From NCBI RefSeq assembly GCF_024168645.1, contig NZ_JALJWF010000001.1:1231001-1295000 (forward strand): 64,000 nt of DNA. Direction: 5' to 3'. A program made the position numbers and the translations under genes. Below the pieces are notes generated by a model. The model searched no databases. It had not been told where the DNA came from and worked only from the letters and a program-made list of their open reading frames with translations. Of this stretch, positions 1 to 8,260 are shown one piece after another (position 1 is the stretch's first letter; each line of letters starts with the position of its first letter). This stretch comes from Pseudomonas sp. GGS8. Its GTDB lineage: Bacteria; Pseudomonadota; Gammaproteobacteria; Pseudomonadales; Pseudomonadaceae.

Positions 1-228
1 TTTGATAACGTCGGTTTTCACACCACGAGTGTCAAGTTCAATGTGCCCGCCGGTGGCCTTGTAGAACCCGGTCAGACAGTTGAACACCGTGGTCTTGCCC
101 GCACCGTTGGGGCCGATCAACGCGAAAATCGAGTTACGCTTAACTTTCAGGCTGACGTCGCTCAGGGCTTTGATGCCGCCGAAATGCATCATCAGGTTCT
201 CGACCTTTAGAACGATTTCTTCGCTCAT
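1..228 (-). CDS. livG: Branched-chain amino-acid ABC transporter ATPase LivG/BraF (N-terminal part, cut by window edge)
   Basis: Only the first 76 codons are present; the gene continues past the left edge. The peptide has an ABC-ATPase N-terminus with Walker A GPNGAGKT at residues 39-46, which would bind ATP and power import of leucine, isoleucine and valine through LivHM. The ATG at 228-226 overlaps the livM stop in an ATGA arrangement, so translation is probably coupled. Position directly after livK-livH-livM supports LivG (BraF in P. aeruginosa) rather than LivF, which normally follows. The signature and Walker B motifs lie outside the window, so completeness cannot be judged. Confidence 0.9.
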   Translation of the reverse strand, partial: MSEEIVLKVENLMMHFGGIKALSDVSLKVKRNSIFALIGPNGAGKTTVFNCLTGFYKATGGHIELDTRGVKTDVIK

Positions 229-1523
229 GGCGCGGCCCTCTCAGTCAAGGCACCTTTACGCGGAGTCACACCGGTACGGCTGATACGAATCAGACCGCGC
301 GGTTTCCAGATCATCATCAATACCATGAGGACGCCGAACAGCAACACGCGGTATTCGGCGAAGCTGCGCAGCAGTTCCGGGGCGACAGTCAGCACGAACG
401 CCGCGATCACCACTCCGACCGTCGACCCCATGCCGCCGAGCACGACGATGGCGAGGATCAAGGCCGACTCGAAGAACGAGAACGAGGTCGGGTTGACGAA
501 GCCTTGATAGCTGGCGAAAAACACACCGGCCAGACCGGCAGTGGAAGCACCCAGGGTAAAGGCCGACAGCTTGACCAGAACATGGTTGAGGCCCATGGCG
601 CGACAGGCTATTTCATCTTCGCGCAAGGCCTCCCAGGCGCGCCCGACCGGCATGCGAGTCAGGCGATGCTTGATGTACAGCACCAGCATCACAACGAGGA
701 ACAGCACACCATAAATGAGCATGAACTTTACGTTTGGGTTGTATTCAGTCCCAAAGAATTGATGGAAGGGTATCCCGCCATCCTTCGCTATACGCCCGAA
801 CTCAATACCGAAAACCGACGGTGATGGCACCGGCATACCGTTAGGTCCTCCCGTGAAGGACAGCCAGTTGGTCAGTATCAAGCGAATGATTTCACCGAAG
901 CCCAGAGTCACGATGGCCAGATAGTCACCATGCATGCGTAACACGGGAAAGCCGAGTATGCATCCGGCCATCGCCGCCATGAGTGCCGATAGCGGCAACA
1001 TGGTCCAGAAACCCAGGCCAAGGTAGTGATAACCCAGTGCCAGGCCATAGGCGCCGATGGCATAAAACGCCACATAACCCAGGTCGAGCAGGCCAGCCAG
1101 ACCGACCACGATGTTCAGGCCAAGGCCCAGCAACACATAGATCAATCCCAGTATCACCACCGTCAGCAAGTACTTGTCTGCGAAGATCGGAAAGACAATA
1201 GCGATCACGATCAAGACCGGAATGATCAAGCGCAGCCGCGACTTGTAATCAGGCGGCAGCACATGCACGCCTGAGCCGACGACTTCGAAGCTTTGCTGAA
1301 CCTTCACACCCTTGGCGGTCTGCATAAACAGGCTCAAGACAAAACGCCCGATCATCACCGCCCCGACCATCCAGGCCACACGTGTCGGCTGCAGGTTGTA
1401 GCTATAACCCTCAAGAACCACGCCCACGATTGGGCCGAAGACAATCAGGGCAACCAACCCGGCCAGAACCGTGTCGACAAGGCTTTTTTTGACATCGATA
1501 GTGTTTTTATTAGTGTCGGACAT
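225..1523 (-). CDS. livM: Branched-chain amino-acid ABC transporter permease LivM/BraE
   Basis: 432-residue inner-membrane permease, one half of the LivHM channel. Two hydrophobic segments lie near the N-terminus (about residues 15-65), before the conserved LivM core that begins around residue 95 with a string of membrane helices. The cytoplasmic coupling region GLNHVLVKLSAFTLGA around residue 315 is of the type that contacts LivG/LivF. The length and N-terminal extension fit the pseudomonad form. It starts two bases after the livH stop and overlaps livG, so it is an internal gene of the operon. Identity is very secure from sequence and context. Confidence 0.95.
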   Translation of the reverse strand: MSDTNKNTIDVKKSLVDTVLAGLVALIVFGPIVGVVLEGYSYNLQPTRVAWMVGAVMIGRFVLSLFMQTAKGVKVQQSFEVVGSGVHVLPPDYKSRLRLIIPVLIVIAIVFPIFADKYLLTVVILGLIYVLLGLGLNIVVGLAGLLDLGYVAFYAIGAYGLALGYHYLGLGFWTMLPLSALMAAMAGCILGFPVLRMHGDYLAIVTLGFGEIIRLILTNWLSFTGGPNGMPVPSPSVFGIEFGRIAKDGGIPFHQFFGTEYNPNVKFMLIYGVLFLVVMLVLYIKHRLTRMPVGRAWEALREDEIACRAMGLNHVLVKLSAFTLGASTAGLAGVFFASYQGFVNPTSFSFFESALILAIVVLGGMGSTVGVVIAAFVLTVAPELLRSFAEYRVLLFGVLMVLMMIWKPRGLIRISRTGVTPRKGALTERAAP

Positions 1524-1525
1524 AC

Positions 1526-2443
1526 TTATACCTTCGCCACAAGTGGGCGACCCAACAGGCCTTGAGGACGGAAAATCAGGATCAGTACCAACAGCGAGAA
1601 GCTGAAGACGTCCTTGTAGTCAGAGTTGATCACGCCGGAAAACAGCGACTCGGAAACGCCGAGAAGGATCCCGCCGAGCATGGCGCCAGGCAGCGAACCA
1701 ATCCCGCCGAGCACGGCAGCGGTGAAGGCCTTTATGCCGATCACGAAGCCTGCGTAGAAGTCGAAGGTGCCGTAGTTCACCGTGATCAAGACACCGGCCA
1801 GTGCAGCCATGGCGGCACCAATGATGAACACGTAAGAGATCACCCGGTCGGTGTTAATCCCAAGGATCGAGGCCATCTTGCGGTCTTGTTGGGTCGCACG
1901 ACACATGCGCCCCAACTTGGTGTATTTGATGATGTAGGTCAGCAAGGCCATCCCGACAAACGCTGCGACCAGAATGAAGATCTTGGTGTAGGTGATCTGC
2001 ACAAAACCAGTACCGACTTCGAATCTCAGTCCGCCGCTCAGCAGCGTAGGAATACCCTGCTGCCGTGAGCCTTGAGCGATCTGTGCGTAGTTCTGCAGAA
2101 TCAGGGAAACGCCGATAGCACTGATCAGCGGTGCCAGTCGGGTGGAGTTACGCAGCGGTTTGTAAGCGATGCGTTCGATGACCCAGCCATACACACCGGT
2201 CACGAAGACAGTGAACAGCAGGGTACCAAGGATCAACAACGGAAAGGATTCGACACCGAAGTAAGACAGCAGAGCCAGGCTGATCGCCGCGAGGTACGCG
2301 GAAATCATATAAACCTCGCCATGGGCGAAGTTGATCATGCCGATGATACCGTAGACCATTGTGTAGCCGATGGCGATCAGGCCGTAGACCGATCCGAGAG
2401 TCAGACCGTTGATAACTTGTTGCAGGAAAATACCGTCCATCAT
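1526..2443 (-). CDS. livH: Branched-chain amino-acid ABC transporter permease LivH/BraD
   Basis: 305-residue hydrophobic permease, the second membrane subunit for uptake of branched-chain amino acids. The N-terminal helix (GLTLGSVYGLIAIGYTMVYG) followed by the INFAHGEVYM motif is typical of LivH. The coupling-loop region RMCRATQQDRKMASILGIN lies near residue 180. Two adjacent ATG codons are possible starts (2443 or 2440). A GAGAG sequence sits 3 or 6 bases upstream of them, so the second ATG has the better spacing. It is separated from livK by a 188-base gap containing a hairpin, while livM and livG follow with almost no gap. Confidence 0.95.
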   Translation of the reverse strand: MMDGIFLQQVINGLTLGSVYGLIAIGYTMVYGIIGMINFAHGEVYMISAYLAAISLALLSYFGVESFPLLILGTLLFTVFVTGVYGWVIERIAYKPLRNSTRLAPLISAIGVSLILQNYAQIAQGSRQQGIPTLLSGGLRFEVGTGFVQITYTKIFILVAAFVGMALLTYIIKYTKLGRMCRATQQDRKMASILGINTDRVISYVFIIGAAMAALAGVLITVNYGTFDFYAGFVIGIKAFTAAVLGGIGSLPGAMLGGILLGVSESLFSGVINSDYKDVFSFSLLVLILIFRPQGLLGRPLVAKV

Positions 2444-2472
2444 GCACTCTCACTAACTTGAGAGGCCACCGC

Positions 2473-2518
2473 GAACCCGGTGTCGGAGAGCCCTTGTGAG
2501 GCGTACCTGGCCGGGTTC
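2473..2518 (-). other. Long stem-loop in the livK-livH intergenic RNA
   Basis: Perfect 8-base inverted repeat (GAACCCGG / CCGGGTTC) with a 30-base loop in the 188-base gap between livK and livH. There is no T-tract, so it is not a simple terminator. By inference it could protect the 3' end of a livK-only mRNA or reduce read-through, since binding proteins are usually made in excess over their permeases. Confidence 0.35.
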
Positions 2519-2631
2519 ATGTGGCTCAGAAGAAAAATACCGGGTCGGCACGATTGCAGAACCCATGACCAAAGCCCGGCTTGCGTCCCACGATTTATGT
2601 CGAGAGACCCAGGCCTGGCGATGCGCTTATC

Positions 2632-3765
2632 TCACTTCTGTTTATCCAGCTGGTGGTATTTGCCTGCAGCATCCCACTGGTAAACCACGTAGTCGGAGAC
2701 TTTCAGGTCGCCCTTGCTGTCCCATTCCTTCTTGCCCATCACGGTTTCCACCGGGTGCTCTTTCAGCCATTTGCTGGCGTCTTCACCTTTGTTCGACTTG
2801 GCGCCGTTGAAGCCGGCAGCCAGGGCTTGCACCGTGGCGTAGGCGTACAGGGTGTAGCCTTCAGGCTCGTAACCGGACTTGCGGAAGGTTTCTACGACAG
2901 CCTTGCTGTCTGGAATCAGGCGCGGGTCAGCGCCAAAGGTCATATACACGCCGTCGACGAACGGAGCGCCACCGGCAGTCGTCACCATTTCGTCAGTCAC
3001 GATGCCGTCATCGGACATGAACTTGACGTCTTTCAGACCTTGCTCACGCAGTTGGTGGACCAGTGGACCGGCTTCCGGATGCAGGCCGCCGAAGTAAAGG
3101 ACATCAGCCCCTACCGAACGGACTTTGGTGATCAGGGCGCTGAAGTCTTTCTCGCCACGGGTCAGACCCTCTTCAAGAACCGGTTTCACGCCACGGGCGG
3201 TCAACTGCTTGGCAGTCGCATCCGCCAGGCCTTTACCGTAGGTGTCCTTGTCGTTGATGACGGCAACTTTCTTGCCTTTCAGGACGTCGACAATGTAGTT
3301 GCCCGCGACGATACCTTGCTGGTCATCACGCCCGCACAAACGCAACATGGCAGGCAGGCCGCGCTCGGTGACCGCCGGGTTGGTAGAACCTGGAGTAATT
3401 GCGATGATGCCGGCGTCAGCGTAGACCTCAGAAGCCGGAATGGTCGACGACGAGCAAAAGTGCCCGACAACGCCGATAACCTTGTCCTGCACCATTTTGT
3501 TCGCGACAGCTACAGCCTGTTTCGGTTCGCAGGCGTCATCGCCCTGGACCAGTACAATTTTTTCGCCGTTGATACCGCCCTTGGCGTTGATTGCATCCGC
3601 CGCAGCTTGCGCGCCTTTCATGTATTGCAAGCCGAAGGAAGCGTTGGCACCTGTCATCGGACCCGCCACACCAATTTTGACATCAGCCTGAACAAACGAA
3701 GAAACACCCAATGCAGTAGCAACTGCGAGTGCCAGAAAACCTTTCCTGTAAAACGTCTGCGACAT
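2632..3765 (-). CDS. livK: Periplasmic branched-chain amino-acid binding protein LivK/BraC
   Basis: 377-residue periplasmic substrate-binding protein. It has a signal peptide (MSQTFYRKG, hydrophobic stretch, cleavage probably after SSFVQA at residue 27) and a mature part beginning with KIGVAGPMTG, a typical Leu/Ile/Val-binding start. Two cysteines in DDACEP and GHFCSS match the disulfide pair of this family. It delivers leucine, isoleucine, valine and perhaps alanine or threonine to LivHMGF. It is the first gene of the operon, with a strong sigma-54 promoter motif about 75-90 bases upstream of its ATG. The final coding lysines run directly into the stop and no obvious terminator follows. Confidence 0.95.
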   Translation of the reverse strand: MSQTFYRKGFLALAVATALGVSSFVQADVKIGVAGPMTGANASFGLQYMKGAQAAADAINAKGGINGEKIVLVQGDDACEPKQAVAVANKMVQDKVIGVVGHFCSSSTIPASEVYADAGIIAITPGSTNPAVTERGLPAMLRLCGRDDQQGIVAGNYIVDVLKGKKVAVINDKDTYGKGLADATAKQLTARGVKPVLEEGLTRGEKDFSALITKVRSVGADVLYFGGLHPEAGPLVHQLREQGLKDVKFMSDDGIVTDEMVTTAGGAPFVDGVYMTFGADPRLIPDSKAVVETFRKSGYEPEGYTLYAYATVQALAAGFNGAKSNKGEDASKWLKEHPVETVMGKKEWDSKGDLKVSDYVVYQWDAAGKYHQLDKQK

Positions 3766-3839
3766 GTGATGGTGCTCCTGAGGTTTTTTTAGTTAGCACA
3801 GCTACTTCAGCGGAAGCTTTGATTCAGCTACAAACGCAG

Positions 3840-3855
3840 AGCAAGTGGCGTGCCA
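3840..3855 (-). promoter_or_regulatory. Sigma-54 (RpoN) promoter for livK
   Basis: Read on the minus strand the sequence is TGGCACGCCACTTGCT, i.e. TGGCAC-N5-TTGCT. This matches the -24/-12 consensus of RpoN promoters at every key base. It points toward livK, predicting transcription start near 3829 and a leader of about 65 bases. It implies control by an enhancer-binding protein such as NtrC, but no enhancer site was identified. Confidence 0.75.
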
Positions 3856-4146
3856 TCGGTTTTTTATTCTGAAAAAAGTCGCTGCTTTCTTGTTATTTCG
3901 ACTGTTTCGATCCCATTTTCATTGGGTGTGCAACCGTCTAAACCGCGGGAGGTGAAACCATTTTTTTCAAAAGGCGCAACCCGCATGCGCCATCATTGCA
4001 ACCGCAGCGCCAAACGATGTGCAACCAGCCTGTAACAGCCCGCGTCACCGAACTGCACACTGCTGGTGCGCAACTGCTACAACCCGCACCATTACAGGCT
4101 AGCCGCTTCACTGAAAAGTGCTGCTTCCAGCAACATATTTCAACAG
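3856..4146. other. Gene-free region upstream of livK promoter
   Basis: About 290 bases between the livK sigma-54 motif and the end of amaA, with no convincing ORF on either strand. It contains A/T-rich runs (3858-3912 and 3958-3970) that could bend or bind IHF, as is common upstream of sigma-54 promoters, followed by a more balanced part. The amaA terminator would also have to lie here, but no clear hairpin plus T-tract was found. Confidence 0.4.
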
Positions 4147-5430
4147 TCAGATCACGATCCGCAGGCACTGGCCCGCGTGATACAGAGAAAAACCAGCCTC
4201 ATACAGGCAGCTTCGCAACCCCACACCCACCAATGGCTGCATGGGTGCGAAGGGAATCGGCAGGGCTTGAGGATTTCCGTTACACAAGTAGTCGGCGAAG
4301 GCTTTGCCGACCACTGTGCCGGTGGTCACGCCTCGACCGTTGTAACCGGTGACAGCCACCAGCCCCGGCGCCGGCTCGAACAGACGCATCAAATGATCGG
4401 GGGTGAAGGCGATGCAACCGGTCCAGGTGCATTCCCATTCCACGGGTTGCAGGTAGGGGAAATAATGTTGCTGAACCCGATCGGCCCAAGCTTTCAGGAA
4501 CCAGGTCGGTTTTTGATTGCCATTGCCGAGGCTGCCGAGCAACAACCGCCCTTCGGCATCGCGACGGATGCTGCTGAGCACCTGCCGGGTGTCCCAGGAA
4601 CCCTGACCACCAGGCAAAATCTGCTGCGCGGCGTCTTCGGTCAGCGGCACCGAGGCCACTTGATAGTAATAACCGGGGAAGAAGTTGCGACGCAGCTCTG
4701 TCCAGTCGCCTTCGGTATAAGCATTGGAGGCGATCACCACCTGCTCGGCCAGCACCGAACCCTGGGCGGTCTGCACCGACCAGCGCGGGCCCTGACGTTC
4801 GAGTCGGGTCACCGGGGAATGATCGAACAACTGACCGCCGAGGCCGATGGCCGCGTTGGCCAACCCCGTGGTGTAGGCCATCGGGTTGATCGTACCGGCA
4901 CGCCGGTCGAGCAGCGCGGCGGCGATCTTTTTGGTGCCCGTGGCTTGCTCGCAGGCAGTTCCGGTCAACAGCTCCACCGGTGCCCCGCGACGCTTCCATT
5001 GCTCTTCGCGACTGCGCAGGTCCGCTTCGCCACGCGCGTTGTGCGCCATGTGCAGCGTGCCGTCACGGCGTAACTGACAATCGATTTTGTATTTGTCGAC
5101 GAGGCTGAACACCAGCGACGGCGCCGCACCGAGCATGCGGTTGAGCTGACTGCCAACCGCCTTGCCAAAACCGGCTTCGATTTCGTCCGGAGGAATCCAC
5201 ATCCCGGCGTTCACTAGCCCGACGTTACGCCCCGAACCGCCATGGCCAGCGCGATGCGCTTCCAGCACACAAACACTTTTGCCCTGCTCCAGCAGATGTA
5301 CCGCCGCCGACAGCCCGGTGAAACCGGCACCGATGACACAGACATCCACCGTCACCTCACCCTTGAGCGCCGCGTGGTCGGGCCTTTGCGGCGTCAGTTT
5401 TTCCCAAAGACACTCTTCGCGTAACGGCAT
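4147..5430 (-). CDS. amaA: FAD-dependent L-pipecolate oxidase AmaA
   Basis: 427-residue DAO-fold flavoprotein. The N-terminal Rossmann motif GAGFTGLSAAVHLLE near residue 35 binds FAD, and GHGGSGRNVGLVNAG follows as in the PuuB/DadA group. Located directly after an ALDH7 gene with a LysR regulator beyond it, it matches the P. putida amaAB locus, where AmaA oxidises L-pipecolate to delta-1-piperideine-6-carboxylate during D-lysine catabolism (remembered knowledge). The start chosen is the ATG at 5430, seven bases after GGAG; a longer reading frame (to 5463) lacks a better site. A gamma-glutamylputrescine oxidase role is the main alternative, but the partner gene argues against it. Confidence 0.8.
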   Translation of the reverse strand: MPLREECLWEKLTPQRPDHAALKGEVTVDVCVIGAGFTGLSAAVHLLEQGKSVCVLEAHRAGHGGSGRNVGLVNAGMWIPPDEIEAGFGKAVGSQLNRMLGAAPSLVFSLVDKYKIDCQLRRDGTLHMAHNARGEADLRSREEQWKRRGAPVELLTGTACEQATGTKKIAAALLDRRAGTINPMAYTTGLANAAIGLGGQLFDHSPVTRLERQGPRWSVQTAQGSVLAEQVVIASNAYTEGDWTELRRNFFPGYYYQVASVPLTEDAAQQILPGGQGSWDTRQVLSSIRRDAEGRLLLGSLGNGNQKPTWFLKAWADRVQQHYFPYLQPVEWECTWTGCIAFTPDHLMRLFEPAPGLVAVTGYNGRGVTTGTVVGKAFADYLCNGNPQALPIPFAPMQPLVGVGLRSCLYEAGFSLYHAGQCLRIVI

Positions 5431-5472
5431 TGCCAGACTCCGAAAATGAAACCTAACCAACACACCATTCCC

Positions 5473-5503
5473 CTGTGGGATCGCCGCACCGCCGCTCCCA
5501 CAG
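5473..5503. repeat. REP-like palindrome between amaB and amaA
   Basis: CTGTGGGA and TCCCACAG arms enclose a GC-rich centre that also pairs (CCGC/GCCG). It is a short relative of the REP family found elsewhere in the window. It sits between two co-directional genes and could attenuate amaA relative to amaB. Confidence 0.55.
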
Positions 5504-5530
5504 TGTTCTTCATGGGTTCAAAGGATGCAC

Positions 5531-7021
5531 TTAGTCGAACGTAATGCCCTGAGCCAACGGCAACTCCAGGGAATAGTTCACGGTGTTGGTCTGACGGCGC
5601 ATGTACCCGCGCCATGCATCGGAGCCCGACTCACGACCGCCGCCCGTTTCCTTCTCGCCGCCAAACGCGCCGCCGATTTCCGCGCCGCTCGGGCCGATAT
5701 TGACGTTGGCGATGCCGCAATCGCTGCCCACCGCCGACATGAACCGCTCGGCTTCACGCACGTCGGTGGTGAAAATGCATGACGACAGACCCTGCGGCAC
5801 GGCGTTGTTCAGGCGCAGTGCCTCTTCGAAATCGGTGTAACCGATCACGTACAGAATTGGCGCGAAGGTTTCGTCGCGCACCACATCACTCTGTTCCGGC
5901 ATTTCGACGATGGCTGGCGAAACGTAGTAAGCGTTGGGGAATTTGTCTTCCAGCTGACGCTGGCCGCCAAACACCCGGCCGCCTTCGCTCAAGGCTTGCT
6001 CCAGCGCGTCCTGCATGTTGTCGAAGCTGTGTTTGTCGATCAGCGGCCCGATCAGGTTACCCTCCAGCGGATGGCCAATGCGCACCTTTGAGTAAGCGGC
6101 TTTCAGGCGGGTGACGATTTCTTCTTTCACCGATTCGTGGGCAATCAGGCGACGCAAGGTGGTGCAACGCTGACCGGCAGTGCCGACGGCGCTGAACAGA
6201 ATCGCCCGCACAGCCATGTCCAGATCGGCGCTTGGGCCGAGGATCATCGCGTTGTTACCGCCCAGCTCCAGAATGCTGCGGGCGAAACGGGCAGCGATTT
6301 TCGGCGCCACTTCGCGACCCATACGGGTGCTGCCGGTGGCGCTGACCAGCGCGACACGCGGGTCATCGACCAGGGCTTCGCCGGCATCGCGACCGCCGAT
6401 AATCACTTGACTCAAGTGCGGAGGGGCGTCGCTGAAGTTCTTCAGAACGCGGTCGAACAGCGCCTGGCAGGCCAGCGCGGTCAGTGGGGTTTTCTCCGAC
6501 GGTTTCCAGATCACCGGGTTGCCGCACACCAGCGCCAGCGCCGCGTTCCAGGCCCAGACGGCAACCGGAAAGTTGAACGCGCTGATCACGCCGACGATGC
6601 CCAGCGGGTGCCAGGTTTCGCGCATGTGGTGGCCAGGACGCTCGGAGGCGATGGTCAAACCGTACAACTGACGGGACAGACCGACCGCGAAGTCGCAGAT
6701 GTCGATCATTTCCTGAACTTCACCCAGGCCTTCCTGAGTGATCTTGCCGGCTTCCCAGGAAACCAGCTCCCCCAGATCGGCTTTGTACTCGCGCAGGATG
6801 TCACCCAATTGACGCACCAGTTCGCCACGGCGCGGCGCCGGCACCTTGCGCCACAGTTCGAACGCATGATCTGCGCGACTGATGTGCTGCTCGGCTTCAG
6901 CGGCGCCTTCCCAGTTCACGGCAGCGATACGGCTGCCATCGATCGGCGAGTGCACCGGCACTTTGCCGTTCTGGTACAGGGCCGGGTTCACACCAAGACG
7001 ATCAAGCAATGCGGCAACCAT
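5531..7021 (-). CDS. amaB: ALDH7-family L-aminoadipate-semialdehyde / piperideine-6-carboxylate dehydrogenase AmaB
   Basis: 496-residue NAD-dependent aldehyde dehydrogenase. Catalytic features are visible: Asn150 in SAFNFP, Glu252 in LELGGNN and the nucleophile Cys286 in GTAGQRCTT, which is the ALDH7 (antiquitin) form of the motif. It should oxidise the semialdehyde in equilibrium with piperideine-6-carboxylate to L-2-aminoadipate, the step after AmaA in lysine catabolism. It is upstream of amaA on the same strand (100-base gap with a palindrome) and divergent from a LysR gene. The ATG at 7021 gives a full-length N-terminus. Family assignment is secure; substrate is inferred from the family and neighbour. 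Confidence 0.88.
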   Translation of the reverse strand: MVAALLDRLGVNPALYQNGKVPVHSPIDGSRIAAVNWEGAAEAEQHISRADHAFELWRKVPAPRRGELVRQLGDILREYKADLGELVSWEAGKITQEGLGEVQEMIDICDFAVGLSRQLYGLTIASERPGHHMRETWHPLGIVGVISAFNFPVAVWAWNAALALVCGNPVIWKPSEKTPLTALACQALFDRVLKNFSDAPPHLSQVIIGGRDAGEALVDDPRVALVSATGSTRMGREVAPKIAARFARSILELGGNNAMILGPSADLDMAVRAILFSAVGTAGQRCTTLRRLIAHESVKEEIVTRLKAAYSKVRIGHPLEGNLIGPLIDKHSFDNMQDALEQALSEGGRVFGGQRQLEDKFPNAYYVSPAIVEMPEQSDVVRDETFAPILYVIGYTDFEEALRLNNAVPQGLSSCIFTTDVREAERFMSAVGSDCGIANVNIGPSGAEIGGAFGGEKETGGGRESGSDAWRGYMRRQTNTVNYSLELPLAQGITFD

Positions 7022-7144
7022 GGGTCACTCCTCGAGCAGAAACAGAAAACGTGCAGCCGGATTGATTCGACTGATCTGACTTGTAGTTTTAGCGCTCCCG
7101 AGGTTCTCCAACAAACGACGATTAAGCGAGATATCATTCCGTTT

Positions 7145-7159
7145 ATTCATGCTGCGAAT
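7145..7159. promoter_or_regulatory. Candidate LysR-type operator between amaB and its regulator
   Basis: ATTC-N7-GAAT dyad containing a T-N11-A core, in the 187-base divergent space and about 50 bases before the LysR start. LysR regulators usually bind such sites to control themselves and the divergent gene. The motif is short and could be chance. Confidence 0.3.
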
Positions 7160-7208
7160 CTGCCGGTAACAAGCGTGCCACATAGAGAGACAAGAACAAG
7201 GAGAACCG

Positions 7209-8120
7209 ATGCTGAATAAACGCTACTTGCCATCGATCACTGCGCTGCAGTGTTTCGAGGCCGTGACCCGGCATTTGAGCTTCACCCGCGCCGCCGAAGA
7301 ACTGAACCTGACCCAGAGCGCCGTGAGTAAACAGGTCGCGCAACTCGAAGAGTTGTTGCAGCACCTGCTGTTCCGCCGGGTGCGCCGACGCCTGCAAATG
7401 ACCCCCGCTGGCGATTTGTATTTGGTGGAGGTGCGAAAAATCCTCACCCAAGTCGAAATGTCGACCCATTATCTGCGCTCCTACGGCGGAGACACCGAAG
7501 TCTTGCGCGTCTCCACGCCTCCGACCTTCGGCGCGCGCTGGCTGGTACCCCGCTTGAAAGGCTGGCGCCTGCGTCATCCGTCAATCCATCTGGACCTGTG
7601 CAGCGAACAGGAAGCCGACGATCTGCTGCAAGGGCGCAGCGACCTGGCGTTCTATTTCGGCCAGGGCTCACGGCCCGGCACCGAATGCCTGAAACTGTTT
7701 GGTGAAGAGCTTGTTCCTGTGTGTGCACCGGGCAGTCTGCCAGACACGCCATTCACCGATCCTACGCAGCTTACCGACCTGGTCCTGCTGCAAAACGCTT
7801 CCCGCCCCCAGGCCTGGCACGACTGGTTCGACAGCCAGGGTTACCACACCGAACACAGCTACCACGGCCCGCGTTTCGAAACGTTCTACATGTGCATCCG
7901 CGCCGCCCAGGTCGGCTGCGGTGTGGCGCTGTTGCCGAAGTTTCTGGTGGAAGAGGAATTGGCCGACGGCAAACTGGTCATTCCCTGGCAGCATGCAATG
8001 CCCAGTACCGACGCTTATTACCTGGCGTATCCGGAGCATTCGGCGGAAGTGCCCAAGGTGCGGGATTTTGTGAAGTGGATGCTGGAGCAGATTGAGAGTC
8101 CGGACATGCAACCTGATTAG
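7209..8120 (+). CDS. LysR-family transcriptional regulator divergent from amaB
   Basis: 303-residue LysR-type regulator. The N-terminal winged helix-turn-helix spans about residues 10-65, including LSFTRAAEELNLTQSAVSKQ. The C-terminal periplasmic-binding-protein-like effector domain begins near residue 95 with VLRVSTPPTFGARWLVPRL, which resembles the GcvA/AmpR subgroup. Its ATG follows AAGGAG (7198-7203) closely. Divergent orientation with amaB suggests it senses a lysine-pathway intermediate and controls amaBA; this is inference from context, and the effector cannot be read from the sequence. Confidence 0.88.
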   Translation: MLNKRYLPSITALQCFEAVTRHLSFTRAAEELNLTQSAVSKQVAQLEELLQHLLFRRVRRRLQMTPAGDLYLVEVRKILTQVEMSTHYLRSYGGDTEVLRVSTPPTFGARWLVPRLKGWRLRHPSIHLDLCSEQEADDLLQGRSDLAFYFGQGSRPGTECLKLFGEELVPVCAPGSLPDTPFTDPTQLTDLVLLQNASRPQAWHDWFDSQGYHTEHSYHGPRFETFYMCIRAAQVGCGVALLPKFLVEEELADGKLVIPWQHAMPSTDAYYLAYPEHSAEVPKVRDFVKWMLEQIESPDMQPD

Positions 8121-8260
8121 GGTTGCCACAGTCCCTGTGGGAGCGGCTGCGATCTAAAAAAGTGCTGGCAATCCTCACCGCTGATATGCGCCACTAGCCC
8201 CATTCATTAAAACAGCTGCAACGCCGTTGCCACAGACCGCGGCCAGCCTGGAGACCCGTT

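Noticed and set aside
2581..3792. 403-codon open frame on the plus strand over livK
   Set aside because: Antisense shadow of livK, whose signal peptide and conserved cysteines prove the minus-strand gene.
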